A stretch of DNA of 64,000 nt from Microcaldota archaeon (GCA_027334165.1 DAHWXM010000019.1:1-64000), one strand, 5' to 3'. Counted from the first letter of the stretch, positions 44,672-52,801 are shown. Made by a program: numbers and translations. Notes: a model not told the origin generated them from the sequence alone.

Positions 44672-44872
44672 TCAACCAATGTTAATGCAGCCCGCGCATA
44701 CGGATATTGAAGATGAATTGCCGGATTCTGATGATGCGAGCGCTGATACATAGTCTGCGACGACGTGCGAGAATCCGTAAAGATGCGATATCATCGGTAT
44801 GGTCGTTGCTGCAAACATTATCACCAGGCACATGGTGAGCAGCATTTCTATGCTCAATTGCAGTTTTTGCAT
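44672..44872 (-). CDS. Short pilin, class III signal peptide
   Basis: A 66-residue protein that is nearly all pilin stalk: MQKLQLSIEMLLTMCLVIMFAATTIPMISHLYG, then a short Ser-rich tail with CAGC. The QLSIE-start with conserved Glu at +5 is the archaeal class III pattern. The track start is 22 codons too early; ATG 44872 lies inside the end of the upstream gene by 19 bases. The small size suggests the major structural or a minor pilin subunit. Confidence 0.65.
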   Translation of the reverse strand: MQKLQLSIEMLLTMCLVIMFAATTIPMISHLYGFSHVVADYVSALASSESGNSSSISVCAGCINIG

Positions 44873-45234
44873 GACATCACGTATTGCCCCACACCGTCGG
44901 GTGAGATCTCGAGCTCTTTGTACACACCATCTGGACACAGCGCATTTCCTGCGACTCGGATTTCGGCGACAAAATCGAATGTACCGTATCCGTTTTTAAT
45001 CCCGTGGCCCGTGAAGGTCGAATTGCATGCCCCTACAGGAACATACGCAGTAAAGGAGGTATTGGTACCGGAAATGTGGTTGTTTATAATGAATGAGAAT
45101 TCTGAAAACGCGTACGATGCGATGTGCCATTCCACAAATGAGGATTTCGCTGCGAGCATGCTGATTGAGGATAGCAGGGCCAGCGCCGCTACCCCAATGT
45201 AGATCAGCCACTCAACAGACAGTTGCAGGCGCAT
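44854..45234 (-). CDS. Pilin-like protein, class III signal peptide
   Basis: 126 residues. Leader MRLQLSVEWLIYIGVAALALLSSISML has the basic residue, Gln-Leu-Ser-Val-Glu and assembly helix of archaeal type IV pilins. The outer domain ends with four cysteines (ACNST, LCPDG, SCKNCN) likely forming disulfides. The upstream codon at 45249 in the track is TTG; ATG 45234 is used. The opening MRLQL matches that of the pilin-like gene at 42652. Confidence 0.7.
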   Translation of the reverse strand: MRLQLSVEWLIYIGVAALALLSSISMLAAKSSFVEWHIASYAFSEFSFIINNHISGTNTSFTAYVPVGACNSTFTGHGIKNGYGTFDFVAEIRVAGNALCPDGVYKELEISPDGVGQYVMSCKNCN

Positions 45235-45249
45235 GTGGATGTACCCCAA

Positions 45250-45534
45250 TCAGGCAGAACCGGCGGATAGGCGTGACAGTTGCTGCGATATTGCGGAGGT
45301 TATGCTGTAATTCGTCCCGTTTATGAGCACGTTGTTCGGGATAGTTGTTTTCAGTTTTACGATCATGACCAATGCCATAACTATCACAATGCTCGCCGTA
45401 GCTATCATCATGACATATTCCAGAGAGCCTTGGGCCCTGGAAGCTCGAACCATCAGGGGTAGGGTCTTCACTTCCATAGGCAACATCCCGTACACGACCT
45501 TTACATATTTTCTCAAATCCATTTTATCACTCAT
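45250..45534 (-). CDS. Pilin-like protein, class III signal peptide
   Basis: 94 residues from ATG 45534, which overlaps the stop of the TadC-like gene as ATGA. A long basic leader (MSDKMDLRKYVKVVYGMLPMEVKTLPLMVRASR) precedes AQGSLEYVMMIATASIVIVMALVMIV, an excellent class III cleavage site and assembly helix (Ala-Gln-Gly-Ser-Leu-Glu). The mature part is short and polar. ATG 45522 or a later one would give a shorter leader. Best candidate for a main filament subunit in the operon. Confidence 0.75.
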   Translation of the reverse strand: MSDKMDLRKYVKVVYGMLPMEVKTLPLMVRASRAQGSLEYVMMIATASIVIVMALVMIVKLKTTIPNNVLINGTNYSITSAISQQLSRLSAGSA

Positions 45535-46283
45535 ACAATATAAGGGGTGTAACTTGCCGATACTACCAGTATGGCAATGGCAATTGCCACGCGTGGTATC
45601 GCATCGTACAGGATGTTCTTTGTGTCTGCCAGAGGATTCCTGAAAAATGCGTTTATTAGCATTGTAATCACTATGTAACATGCCAACACCAGAATGAAGT
45701 GTGACTGTACAGTGAGATAGCTGAAGGAGTTTATCGAAGAAGAAATCTCGAATATCGCCGTGCTTATGCCGCCGAACAGGGGAAGAAAGAAAGTAAGGCC
45801 CAGCATGGCTATGGAGTTCGCACTGCCGATCCGAGAGTTGAACGCATTGGTGCGCCTTGCACGCTCTTTAACACGCGCCGAGAACGCCGAGATTTGCCTA
45901 ACAGAATGCTTCCTTCCCGAGAGACCTAGATGAAGCAACCACACGAATTCGGACAAAGTTGCATCGGCACTATATCGGGAAAGGGAGTCGGTGTCGCCGA
46001 ATAGGAAACTGCGGATGAGCGGCGCAATCTTACCGGAGATTGGATGTGGAAGGGATGTTGCGCGGCGTATCGCCTTCCATATTCCTGTGTCTTGAGAGGA
46101 AACAATGCTGTCAGCCAAAAGGGATAGGCCGGTATCGTTAACGTCGGCCCTCCTTGGCCGCAGAAAAAGCAGCGCGGCGCACGCAAATGGGAACAGCAAT
46201 GACGCCGGAACTTCTCGGATCAGGGCTAATGGTATCAAGATGACCTGAAGCAAGGTGAGCGGCAGTAAATATCTATCAAGCAT
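45531..46283 (-). CDS. TadC/GspF-like pilus platform membrane protein
   Basis: 250 residues with hydrophobic helices at both ends and a soluble helical centre: LTLLQVILIPLALI, FPFACAALLFL near the start and MLGLTFFLPLFGGI, HFILVLACYIVITML, VAIAIAILVV near the end. This matches the half-length platform proteins (TadB/TadC, GspF domain) of type IVc pilus systems. The start overlaps the preceding platform gene by 8 bases. Pairs with the neighbour at 46276 to form the inner-membrane base on which the ATPase acts. Confidence 0.75.
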   Translation of the reverse strand: MLDRYLLPLTLLQVILIPLALIREVPASLLFPFACAALLFLRPRRADVNDTGLSLLADSIVSSQDTGIWKAIRRATSLPHPISGKIAPLIRSFLFGDTDSLSRYSADATLSEFVWLLHLGLSGRKHSVRQISAFSARVKERARRTNAFNSRIGSANSIAMLGLTFFLPLFGGISTAIFEISSSINSFSYLTVQSHFILVLACYIVITMLINAFFRNPLADTKNILYDAIPRVAIAIAILVVSASYTPYIV

Positions 46284-46986
46284 GCAAAACCCTGTTTATA
46301 ACTATGTTTAGCGCCAATGACATCGATGGAAGGAGTAGGAGCATCGCCATTGAAAACATAATCATTGATCCCGCAGTTTGTCCGAGTATGGCATTGCCTA
46401 TGAACCCAAAAATGGCAAAGGACGGAAGCACGGTAGATACGAACATACCAAGAGTGGCATTCCTTTGGAGCATTCCTTCGGCACGGGACATCTTCTCCGC
46501 GAGATCCATGTGTCTGGAGTCCAACACACCGCGAATTGACGCTCCTTCCTCGATGTTTGAACCGTGCAACAAGCCCCGCACCGCTTCTCCAGGCGCGGAG
46601 ATAGAGCAAGATACAACTGCCTCGGGCAGCCGCATTCCGAACCTCGTTCTCTTGCGTATCTCGTCTACCGCTAGCTTTAATGCAGCCGAACTGGAGAAAC
46701 GGGATATTTCGGCCAGTTTGCATAACGTGGGCAGATTAGACGCGTTTTCGCCAAACACACTGTCGAACGCGTAAAGAGCTTCTGCCCGAAGATGTGTTGC
46801 CCTCAGGTCATGCCTCGCGGAATTTACCGCGGCGTAGACGCCATAGGCAAATACGGATGACGATATTATTGATGCGTACATTATGGCCGATGCAGTAAAT
46901 ATATGCGGGTATGTAATTACAAGTCCGATAGAAGTTCCGGAAAATAGGGATAGAAGTATGCGCCACTTATCGTTCTTGAAGTTCAT
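46276..46986 (-). CDS. TadB/GspF-like pilus platform membrane protein
   Basis: 236 residues with two N-terminal helices (LLSLFSGTSIGLVITYP, IMYASIISSSVFAYGVYA), a soluble helical domain containing the GspF-like stretch FGMRLPEAV and GSNIEEGASIRGVL, and two C-terminal helices. ATG 46986 overlaps the ATPase stop by 4 bases. As a half-size protein it probably works with the next gene as a two-subunit platform instead of the single FlaJ/ArlJ protein of the archaellum. Confidence 0.78.
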   Translation of the reverse strand: MNFKNDKWRILLSLFSGTSIGLVITYPHIFTASAIMYASIISSSVFAYGVYAAVNSARHDLRATHLRAEALYAFDSVFGENASNLPTLCKLAEISRFSSSAALKLAVDEIRKRTRFGMRLPEAVVSCSISAPGEAVRGLLHGSNIEEGASIRGVLDSRHMDLAEKMSRAEGMLQRNATLGMFVSTVLPSFAIFGFIGNAILGQTAGSMIMFSMAMLLLLPSMSLALNIVINRVLHA

Positions 46987-48497
46987 ATTCCGCACCCATG
47001 CCGTGCCAATTCTTCACTGAAGCCATCGATTCCGGCATTTTTGGCAATGACCATTTCGATGAACGATTTTTGCCGCTCGAATTCCTTTGCGGCCAGGCGG
47101 ACGGATATCCCGCGAATCTTTGCATAAACCCGGATGGCTTTCGAATCCTTAAGGTCATTCGTCAGCAAGGTGCCGTCAGAAACGAGGTTGTCTATTCGCA
47201 CCTTATCCTGGTCGCCCATGTTGATCCCCGTATCTGTTTCGGCACGGCTAAGCCAGTTATATTCGTACACGCGAGTTATCCTCCTCCCAATTGTGCCAAA
47301 CTGGGAAAGGTGTATTGATAGGTCAAGCATGCTTATGCTCTTCGTGTCAACCCCCATTGGTCTTGTCATTAGGCGGCGTATGACACCCATTGAATCATCT
47401 GGACTGTGCATAGTTGTTAGGAATTGAATGCCGAGGTTCGCTCCGGAGAACAGGTCTCGCGCCTCCTCCCCGCGGATCTCGCCAATTATAAGACAGTCCG
47501 GACGCAGACGCAGCGCGTTTATTACCTGTTCTTTTGTGGTTACGCGGCCCTTCTCCCCATAGAGGGACACGGAGTTCATGTAGTCCTTTAGACTTATCTC
47601 ATGAATGTCCTCTTCCACTGCTATTATCCTCCTGCCCCGTGGCACAAGCCCAAGAAGGGTGTTTAGCATCGTGGTTTTTCCGCTTGCTGGTGCGCCAGAG
47701 ATGACAATGTTCAACCCAGAAGCCACGCAGAACCAAAGATATGCCAATGTGCCGGCGTCCATCGTACCATTGCGTAGCAGCAGATCGGCAGAAACGCCGT
47801 CTTCCTTGCCAAGGCGTATGCTTGCTGCAGCGCCACTTCTCACGTATGGATATATCTGGGCGTGCACACGCGCGTCTCCATGCTGCACATCTATTATCGG
47901 ACTGTCCTCAGAGAGTTCCTTCTCCGAGTCGAGTATCATCCGGTTTATATCATAGCGGAATGCCCCCGCATCCTTGAACTTAAGGTTGGTTACGCATCTC
48001 CCGTACTTTTTCGTATACACTGCAAGCGGAAGATCCGGTGAATTGACCTCTATCTCCTCTAGATGCGTCTTGTTTAGCAGTAGTAGGCTCAGCGGGCCGT
48101 GCCCGGCAATATCGTGGGCTACGAAAGGATACAGTTTGTCTGCCGTCTGCGCGTCAGCGTATCTGAGAATGGCGGCCTTTGCAAGGTGATATGCACTGCC
48201 CATCACATCGGTGGCTGGATCTGCGCCATCTGCAACCAGCGTGTCTATAACGTCACGCTTTGCTCTCTCCATCGCGCGGGAATCCCATTCGCTGCCCTTC
48301 AATCCGTAACCCACAACGTACGCGTATCCATTCTTGCGTTTCACTATTGCGGACGAAGCGATATCTCCCAAACGCTCCACAACGCTGCCGAAATCGAAAT
48401 CGCACAGGCCATACGTAAGATGAGACGGCTCTTTTTCTATTGGCATGTTTTGGGGCCTTCCCCATGTTCCAAGGCTCCGGGCCAGTTTTTGTAGCAT
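46983..48497 (-). CDS. Type IV pilus/secretion ATPase (TadA/GspE superfamily)
   Basis: Hexameric motor ATPase for filament assembly, 504 residues. Walker A SGAPASGKTTMLNTLL near residue 268, Asp-box region VEEDIHEISL, Walker B CLIIGEIRGEEARDLF and the His-box region TTMHSPDDSMGVIRRLM are all present. The N-terminal about 200 residues are the usual variable domain ending in SPIIDVQHGDARVHAQIYP. First gene of the pilus operon; its ATG is about 26 bases after a TATA box, so it is leaderless. No archaellum-specific genes (arlH, arlD-type) or prepilin peptidase are nearby. Confidence 0.92.
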   Translation of the reverse strand: MLQKLARSLGTWGRPQNMPIEKEPSHLTYGLCDFDFGSVVERLGDIASSAIVKRKNGYAYVVGYGLKGSEWDSRAMERAKRDVIDTLVADGADPATDVMGSAYHLAKAAILRYADAQTADKLYPFVAHDIAGHGPLSLLLLNKTHLEEIEVNSPDLPLAVYTKKYGRCVTNLKFKDAGAFRYDINRMILDSEKELSEDSPIIDVQHGDARVHAQIYPYVRSGAAASIRLGKEDGVSADLLLRNGTMDAGTLAYLWFCVASGLNIVISGAPASGKTTMLNTLLGLVPRGRRIIAVEEDIHEISLKDYMNSVSLYGEKGRVTTKEQVINALRLRPDCLIIGEIRGEEARDLFSGANLGIQFLTTMHSPDDSMGVIRRLMTRPMGVDTKSISMLDLSIHLSQFGTIGRRITRVYEYNWLSRAETDTGINMGDQDKVRIDNLVSDGTLLTNDLKDSKAIRVYAKIRGISVRLAAKEFERQKSFIEMVIAKNAGIDGFSEELARHGCGI

Positions 48498-48518
48498 GGT
48501 AACAGTATTTTATTTTAG

Positions 48519-48526
48519 TATATAAT
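48519..48526 (-). promoter_or_regulatory. TATA box of the pilus operon
   Basis: ATTATATA on the minus strand, centred about 26 bases before the ATPase ATG at 48497; implies a leaderless operon transcript. Confidence 0.6.
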
Positions 48527-48537
48527 CTTTTACTTAT

Positions 48538-48573
48538 GTATAATACGAAAAGGTATATATACTTTTCTTATAC
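48538..48573. promoter_or_regulatory. Large interrupted palindrome between the pilus operon and its divergent wHTH gene
   Basis: GTATAA-TAC-GAAAA-G-GTATATATAC-TTTTC-TTATAC: a perfect 10-base central palindrome flanked by GAAAA/TTTTC and GTATAA/TTATAC arms, offset by one base and then three. It lies just upstream of both divergent TATA boxes, where a dimeric or tetrameric regulator could control both genes. Pure AT content alone would not give the matched G and C positions. Confidence 0.55.
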
Positions 48574-48632
48574 ACACATTATAAATTGACAGTGCCGTAA
48601 AATCGGCGACAACCGGATAAATAGGGTATAGC

Positions 48633-48965
48633 ATGCCTAAGATTGAAAAAGAGCGGGATGAAATTTGGCTCTTGAGGAAATTGTTCAGCAAGCCAAACTA
48701 CGCGGTTCTTAAGCTGCTGATGATAAAGGCGCCGAGAACGACAAGGGAGCTTTACACGGTCCTTGGAAAAAGTTTCACTCGCAAGACCCTTATAATAACG
48801 CTAAGGAACCTATCAATGAACCTGAACATCCTCCAACCGACGCACATACGCACCGAGCGCGGTTATGACCTTGGCTATAACATAAACCCAAAGCTTAAGG
48901 AGATAATAAAGGCTATGGAGAAATTCGAAGGAGTTATAGAAAATATAACAGGAGCGAAGAAATGA
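48633..48965 (+). CDS. Winged helix-turn-helix regulator divergent from the pilus operon
   Basis: 110 residues with a helical N-terminus (ERDEIWLLRKLFSKPNYAVLKLLMIKAP), an HTH-like RTTRELYTVLGKSFTRKTLIITLRNLS and a wing region TERGYDLGYNINPKLKEI. The layout resembles ArsR/PadR-like wHTH proteins but I cannot assign the family. Its position, facing the pilus operon across a 135-base gap that contains a palindrome, suggests it controls that operon and itself. Proposed TATA at about 48579-48587 (TTATAAATT). No sensor domain is visible. Confidence 0.75.
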   Translation: MPKIEKERDEIWLLRKLFSKPNYAVLKLLMIKAPRTTRELYTVLGKSFTRKTLIITLRNLSMNLNILQPTHIRTERGYDLGYNINPKLKEIIKAMEKFEGVIENITGAKK

Positions 48966-49083
48966 TGGGTTTTCTTTACCCTCTGCCAACACAGACTCAG
49001 GACATAATCACAAAAAACAGCGAAGATTGTGTCAGACGCAGTTAGGTATTTATATCAAAAACACGCACGTATCAGCGGTAAGC

Positions 49084-49521
49084 ATGGTTTCTAAACAAAA
49101 GACCAAGGTGCTTCAGGAAATACTTAAGATAACCGAAGAGAGGGGCAGCGTAGGCATCTATGGCATCGATGGTATCACCGGGAAGCTTACGCGCGGTAGT
49201 CTGACGGGAATAGATGATAGCAGCCTGCTCAGCAGGAAAGCTCTCAGAGACATTCAGCGCAAGATGAACGGAAAAGGTGGGGATCAGTTCAGAATGGAAT
49301 GGCACATGCAGGAAGGTGCAAAAAGGCTCGCCTTGCTGCGCGATGATAGAAACAACCCAGATCTCATAATGGTGGACAGGATATCGCCAGAGCGCCCGGA
49401 ACTCATTAAGGTAGTGTTCCTTACTGGCAGCGAAGCGGGCAGGAGGAGCTGGGTCTCAATGCAGAAAATAGATGACAGCCCGGAGCTAAGAAGTGTGCTG
49501 CGATACCTTAAGCGGAGTTGA
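49084..49521 (+). CDS. Conserved-looking protein of unknown function
   Basis: A 145-residue soluble protein with no family I recognise. It begins MVSKQKTKVLQEILKITEERGS, which suggests an N-terminal helix, then GIYGIDGITGKLTRGSLTG, then a charged middle with FRMEWHMQEGAKRLALLRDDR and a final helix. Codon use and ORF quality match neighbours, and a TATA-like GTATTTATAT lies at about 49047-49056, about 32 bases before ATG 49084. The protein carries many Arg and Lys residues (RRSW, RKALRDIQRK), so nucleic acid binding is possible. Convergent with the Lrp gene. Confidence 0.6.
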   Translation: MVSKQKTKVLQEILKITEERGSVGIYGIDGITGKLTRGSLTGIDDSSLLSRKALRDIQRKMNGKGGDQFRMEWHMQEGAKRLALLRDDRNNPDLIMVDRISPERPELIKVVFLTGSEAGRRSWVSMQKIDDSPELRSVLRYLKRS

Positions 49522-49536
49522 TCCGGAGCGACAGGG

Positions 49537-50004
49537 TTAATCTCGTAGCGACGTGTGCCCTTCCTTAACGACATTTAGTATTATATCAATCTGTACATCG
49601 TCGCATGGGATTTTTGATATCTCGTTCTTCATAAATGTATTTAGGGATCCTATGTCTCCGTGCGATGTCTTTATTATGTATGTCCACTTGCCTATTGGCT
49701 CATACGCAGCCTCTACAACATCCATTTCAGCAAGCCTCGCTGCAACCTTCTGTTTTTCTTCGGGCAGCAGGGGTTTTGCAAGGTTTAGGTATATGAAAGC
49801 CTTGAGAGACTTGCCTATGAGGCGTGAATCGATGTTTGTGGTATGACCAAGTATCACATTGGCCTTTTTTAGTGAGACAATTCTGCGATAAACTGTCGCG
49901 TTTGTGGTGCCAACAGATTTTGCTATATCGGAGAGTTTTGGGGCCAGCATCTGTGGGTTCTGGAGTGCCTCTAGGATCTTCATGTCAAGCATGTCCAGTT
50001 TCAT
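49537..50004 (-). CDS. Lrp/AsnC family transcriptional regulator
   Basis: 155 residues with the N-terminal HTH (DMKILEALQNPQ, LSDIAKSVGTTNATVYRRIVSLKKANVI) and a C-terminal RAM-like ligand/oligomerisation domain (KAFIYLNLAKPLLPEEK, VVEAAYEPIGKWTYIIKTSHGD). Lrp proteins in archaea bind amino acids and control metabolism or transport. Divergent from the FNR-like gene, with a TATA-like ATATATAAAAT on the minus strand near 50023-50033. Effector and targets cannot be read; the neighbouring flavoprotein gene is the nearest candidate target. Confidence 0.9.
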   Translation of the reverse strand: MKLDMLDMKILEALQNPQMLAPKLSDIAKSVGTTNATVYRRIVSLKKANVILGHTTNIDSRLIGKSLKAFIYLNLAKPLLPEEKQKVAARLAEMDVVEAAYEPIGKWTYIIKTSHGDIGSLNTFMKNEISKIPCDDVQIDIILNVVKEGHTSLRD

Positions 50005-50074
50005 AGTTCTCTATGCCGGTTACGATTTTATATATTATTCGGTGGGAGTAGTATAGGCAACCAGTAGTGATCGG

Positions 50075-50785
50075 ATGATAATACAAAAACCGTACGTGCT
50101 TATAGAGACGGTAAAAACCACACCGGAAGTGACAGTGTTCAAATTCAAGGCGCAGGACAACAGCCGGATTGACTTCGTTCCAGGCATGTTCGCGATGCTG
50201 TTTTACAAGAACCAGGCAACAGGCGAACAGGTAGGCAGAGCATTTTCGATAGCCAACTCGCCTAACTCCGATTACCTGGAGTTCTTCATAGCACTGATAA
50301 ACGGGAGGATGACGTCGAAACTCGCGCAGGCGAAAACAGGGGACGTTTATTACGTGTCCGCCCCCTACGGCCAATTCAAGTTCGCCGACGGCGACAAAAA
50401 GCTCCTATTCCTTGCTGGAGGCACAGGGATAGCGCCGTTTTTCTCCGCGTTAAGGCAGATGAAAGAGCAAGGTCAGGTTGTTGACTGTGCATTGATGTAC
50501 AGCACTAAATATTCAAATGACATAATAATGAAGGAAGAACTGGACAGCCTCACCGACTCACTCAAGACAAAATTGGTGATTACAGTCACGCGTCCGGCAG
50601 ATGGAGAGGTACTGCCTTACGAGACAGGGCATATAGGCCCAGATATGATACTGAAGCACGTGGCCGATGCGAAGGGGCGCGTGTGCTACATATGTGGTCC
50701 GCCGGCATTCGTTAAGGCCATGAAAGAAGGGCTTCTGTCAATCGGAACGCCGCAGGAAAACATAAAGGCGGAGATGTGGGGCTAA
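50075..50785 (+). CDS. FAD/NAD(P)-binding oxidoreductase (ferredoxin-NADP reductase family)
   Basis: 236 residues. The N-terminal FAD-binding barrel has the RAFSIANSP motif (FAD binding) and the C-terminal half the NAD(P) fold with LFLAGGTGIAPFFSALR and CYICGPPAFVKAMKEGL. Such proteins move electrons between NAD(P)H and small carriers such as ferredoxin or flavin. ATG 50075 is the only good start. No iron-sulfur cysteine motif of the PyrK type is seen at the C-terminus, so it is more like a stand-alone FNR or flavin reductase. Overlaps the convergent trm5 by 4 bases. Confidence 0.85.
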   Translation: MIIQKPYVLIETVKTTPEVTVFKFKAQDNSRIDFVPGMFAMLFYKNQATGEQVGRAFSIANSPNSDYLEFFIALINGRMTSKLAQAKTGDVYYVSAPYGQFKFADGDKKLLFLAGGTGIAPFFSALRQMKEQGQVVDCALMYSTKYSNDIIMKEELDSLTDSLKTKLVITVTRPADGEVLPYETGHIGPDMILKHVADAKGRVCYICGPPAFVKAMKEGLLSIGTPQENIKAEMWG

Positions 50786-51840
50786 CGGAGTTGATCTCTG
50801 CGGGTCTTGCGTTTTGAAGAAATTTCAAAGTCCAGCACTATCTCCACATCGGTAGGGGAGTACTGCCTTACTACCCTCTTGAACAGGAATTTGACCCTCT
50901 TTCCCTTCGCTGCAAAGAAGGACTTTATGTCAGACATTGGCTTTGAGTACGGATTGAGCTTTGGACCGAACGCGTAGTAGTGTATTACGCATCTGTCCGC
51001 GGACATCGAATTCGCCACATCGATAAAATCACGGGAGTCCTTTGGCAGCGGCATGAGTATCCTATCGGCAAATCCGCCGTATTTCTTTGAGAATCTGCGC
51101 ACATCGCCGTGAAGCGGGGTCACATTCAACGCCTTGTTTAGAGTCACATTGTCAAGCATGTACTTGTATGCTTCCATGTTTAGTTCTATTGCCACTACCT
51201 TTGAATGTGGATGCTCTTTTGCAAGCAGGATTGCAAACGGGCCTACACCGGCGAACATCACCACCACGGCCTCTCCGTCTTTGGCGAGGTCTGATATGCG
51301 CTTGCGTTCGTATGCAAGACGGGGAGAGAAGAACGCCTTGCGTATGTCCATTGATATGCGAATGTTGTTTTCCGCATACGTCACCGAATAGCCGCGCTCT
51401 CCGGCAACGTGATGGAAGTTCCTTGTGCGGTACCGGCCGGACACGGCACCGGCCTTACTTATGACGCGAGTGACTTTCGGATTGGCGTCCATTATCGCCT
51501 CGGCTATGGCGCGCTCTGTAGAAGGCTGCGATCCTATTATTGCGGTATTTCCGATGAGATCGAAGCTCTTTATCGCATCCTCGTAACCCTTCTTGCCTAT
51601 GCGCTTCAGGAGCAGTGTGCGATAATCAGGCGACCTTGACGATCGTCTGAAAGCCGCTTTTGTAAGCGTCCCGCCAATCAAACGCACCTTCCTCTCGACC
51701 TGTTCGTCTAAGGGCAGTATAGGAAAGTATATAAACGCACCCCTACTAAATACATAGTGTTGTTTATCGAGTAGCTTGTGCGCTTTTAAGTATGCCTTAA
51801 CGGCTTCGGCGCCTTTCTTGTTTACTCGGATTCCGAGCAT
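50782..51840 (-). CDS. trm5: tRNA (guanine-37-N1) methyltransferase Trm5
   Basis: SAM-dependent enzyme that makes m1G37 to prevent frameshifting. The 352 residues contain the Trm5 motif I FAGVGPFAILLAKEHPHSKVVAIE and the motif FADRILMPLPKDSRDFID (the MPLP catalytic loop seen in archaeal Trm5), plus GNTAIIGSQPSTERAIAEAI from the N-terminal region. ATG 51840 (MLGIRVNKKG) matches the family start; the track start lies across the divergent spt5 start. It may belong to the archaeal Trm5a or Trm5b subgroup; I cannot tell. Divergent from spt5. Confidence 0.92.
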   Translation of the reverse strand: MLGIRVNKKGAEAVKAYLKAHKLLDKQHYVFSRGAFIYFPILPLDEQVERKVRLIGGTLTKAAFRRSSRSPDYRTLLLKRIGKKGYEDAIKSFDLIGNTAIIGSQPSTERAIAEAIMDANPKVTRVISKAGAVSGRYRTRNFHHVAGERGYSVTYAENNIRISMDIRKAFFSPRLAYERKRISDLAKDGEAVVVMFAGVGPFAILLAKEHPHSKVVAIELNMEAYKYMLDNVTLNKALNVTPLHGDVRRFSKKYGGFADRILMPLPKDSRDFIDVANSMSADRCVIHYYAFGPKLNPYSKPMSDIKSFFAAKGKRVKFLFKRVVRQYSPTDVEIVLDFEISSKRKTRRDQLR

Positions 51841-51884
51841 GGGAGAATATAATAAGGAAAAACTAAAAAGGGTATGGTGATCTG

Positions 51885-52331
51885 TTGTACTTCGTAGTAA
51901 GAGTAACGTCAAGCCAGGAGAAGATTACCGCTGACATACTTGAAAACAAGATTCAGAAGGCAGATACGGGAGTGTACGCCATAGTGCTCCTCGAAGGCAT
52001 GAGAGGGTACCTAGTCGTTGAGGCCGAGAATGAGCTTTCGTGCAGGGAGATGGTAATGAACGAACCGCACGTAAAGGGCATACTTCCAACACCACTTACC
52101 GAGGAAGAGCTCGATAAGATGCTCGTTTCAAAGAAGCACGTGCAGGAGATAGCGGTCAGTGATGTTGTGGAGTTCCTTGCCGGACCGTTCAAAGGTTACA
52201 AGGCAAAAGTAATAAAGGTAGACTCAGCTAAGGAGGAAATAACTGTTGAGCTTATGGACGTTGCCGTTCCGATTCCAGTGACAACGAAATCGAACATGGC
52301 AAGGGTCATTGAAAAAACAGAGGCTGCGTGA
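51885..52331 (+). CDS. spt5: Transcription elongation factor Spt5 (NusG homologue)
   Basis: Clamp-bound elongation factor for archaeal RNA polymerase. 148 residues: NGN domain (YFVVRVTSSQEKITADIL...RGYLVVEAENELSCREM) and a KOW domain with DVVEFLAGPFKGYKAKVIKVD. The start is TTG at 51885 with GGTGAT 9 bases upstream as ribosome-binding site; the sequence MYFVVRVT is family-like from the first codon. rpl11 follows with overlapping GTGA/ATG starts. Spt4 is not in the window. In many archaea spt5 sits between secE and rpl11; here only the rpl11 link is kept. Confidence 0.94.
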   Translation: MYFVVRVTSSQEKITADILENKIQKADTGVYAIVLLEGMRGYLVVEAENELSCREMVMNEPHVKGILPTPLTEEELDKMLVSKKHVQEIAVSDVVEFLAGPFKGYKAKVIKVDSAKEEITVELMDVAVPIPVTTKSNMARVIEKTEAA

Positions 52332-52333
52332 AT

Positions 52334-52801
52334 ATGGCTGAAGTAGTAATAAATGGATTGATAGAGGGAGGAAAAGCAACGAGCGGTCCGCCTTTTGGGC
52401 CAGCACTTGGCCCACTTGGCGTTAACGTTGCCAACATAATAAATGAGATTAACTCGAAGACGAGCGCTTTTGAAGGGATAAAAGTGCCGGTGAAGGTCAC
52501 TGTTGACGGAGTCACAAAGGCGTTCAAGGTCGAGGTAGGATCCCCTACGACTAGCGCGATGATACTGAAGGAATTAGGACTGCAGAGCGGCGCCAAGACC
52601 AAGGACGAGATTGCAGGCAACATAACGCTCGAGCAGGTAAAGAAGATAGCCAAGGCTAAGGAGATGTCCATGTATGGCAATTCCCTCCAGTCTAGAGTCA
52701 ACCAGGTATTGGGGACATGCAAGAGCATGAACATAACATGCGAAGGGGCAGGCGCCAGAGACATGATCGCGAAGATAAAGAACGGGGAAGTAAAACTCTG
52801 A
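52334..52801 (+). CDS. rpl11: Ribosomal protein L11
   Basis: Large-subunit protein at the GTPase-associated centre. The 155 residues contain the typical NGLIEGGKATSGPPFGPALGPLGVN, followed by the RNA-binding C-terminal domain (LKELGLQSGAKTKDEIAGNITLEQVKKIAKAKE). ATG 52334 is preferred over the GTG at 52328 that overlaps the spt5 stop. Length is normal for archaeal L11. Confidence 0.96.
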   Translation: MAEVVINGLIEGGKATSGPPFGPALGPLGVNVANIINEINSKTSAFEGIKVPVKVTVDGVTKAFKVEVGSPTTSAMILKELGLQSGAKTKDEIAGNITLEQVKKIAKAKEMSMYGNSLQSRVNQVLGTCKSMNITCEGAGARDMIAKIKNGEVKL

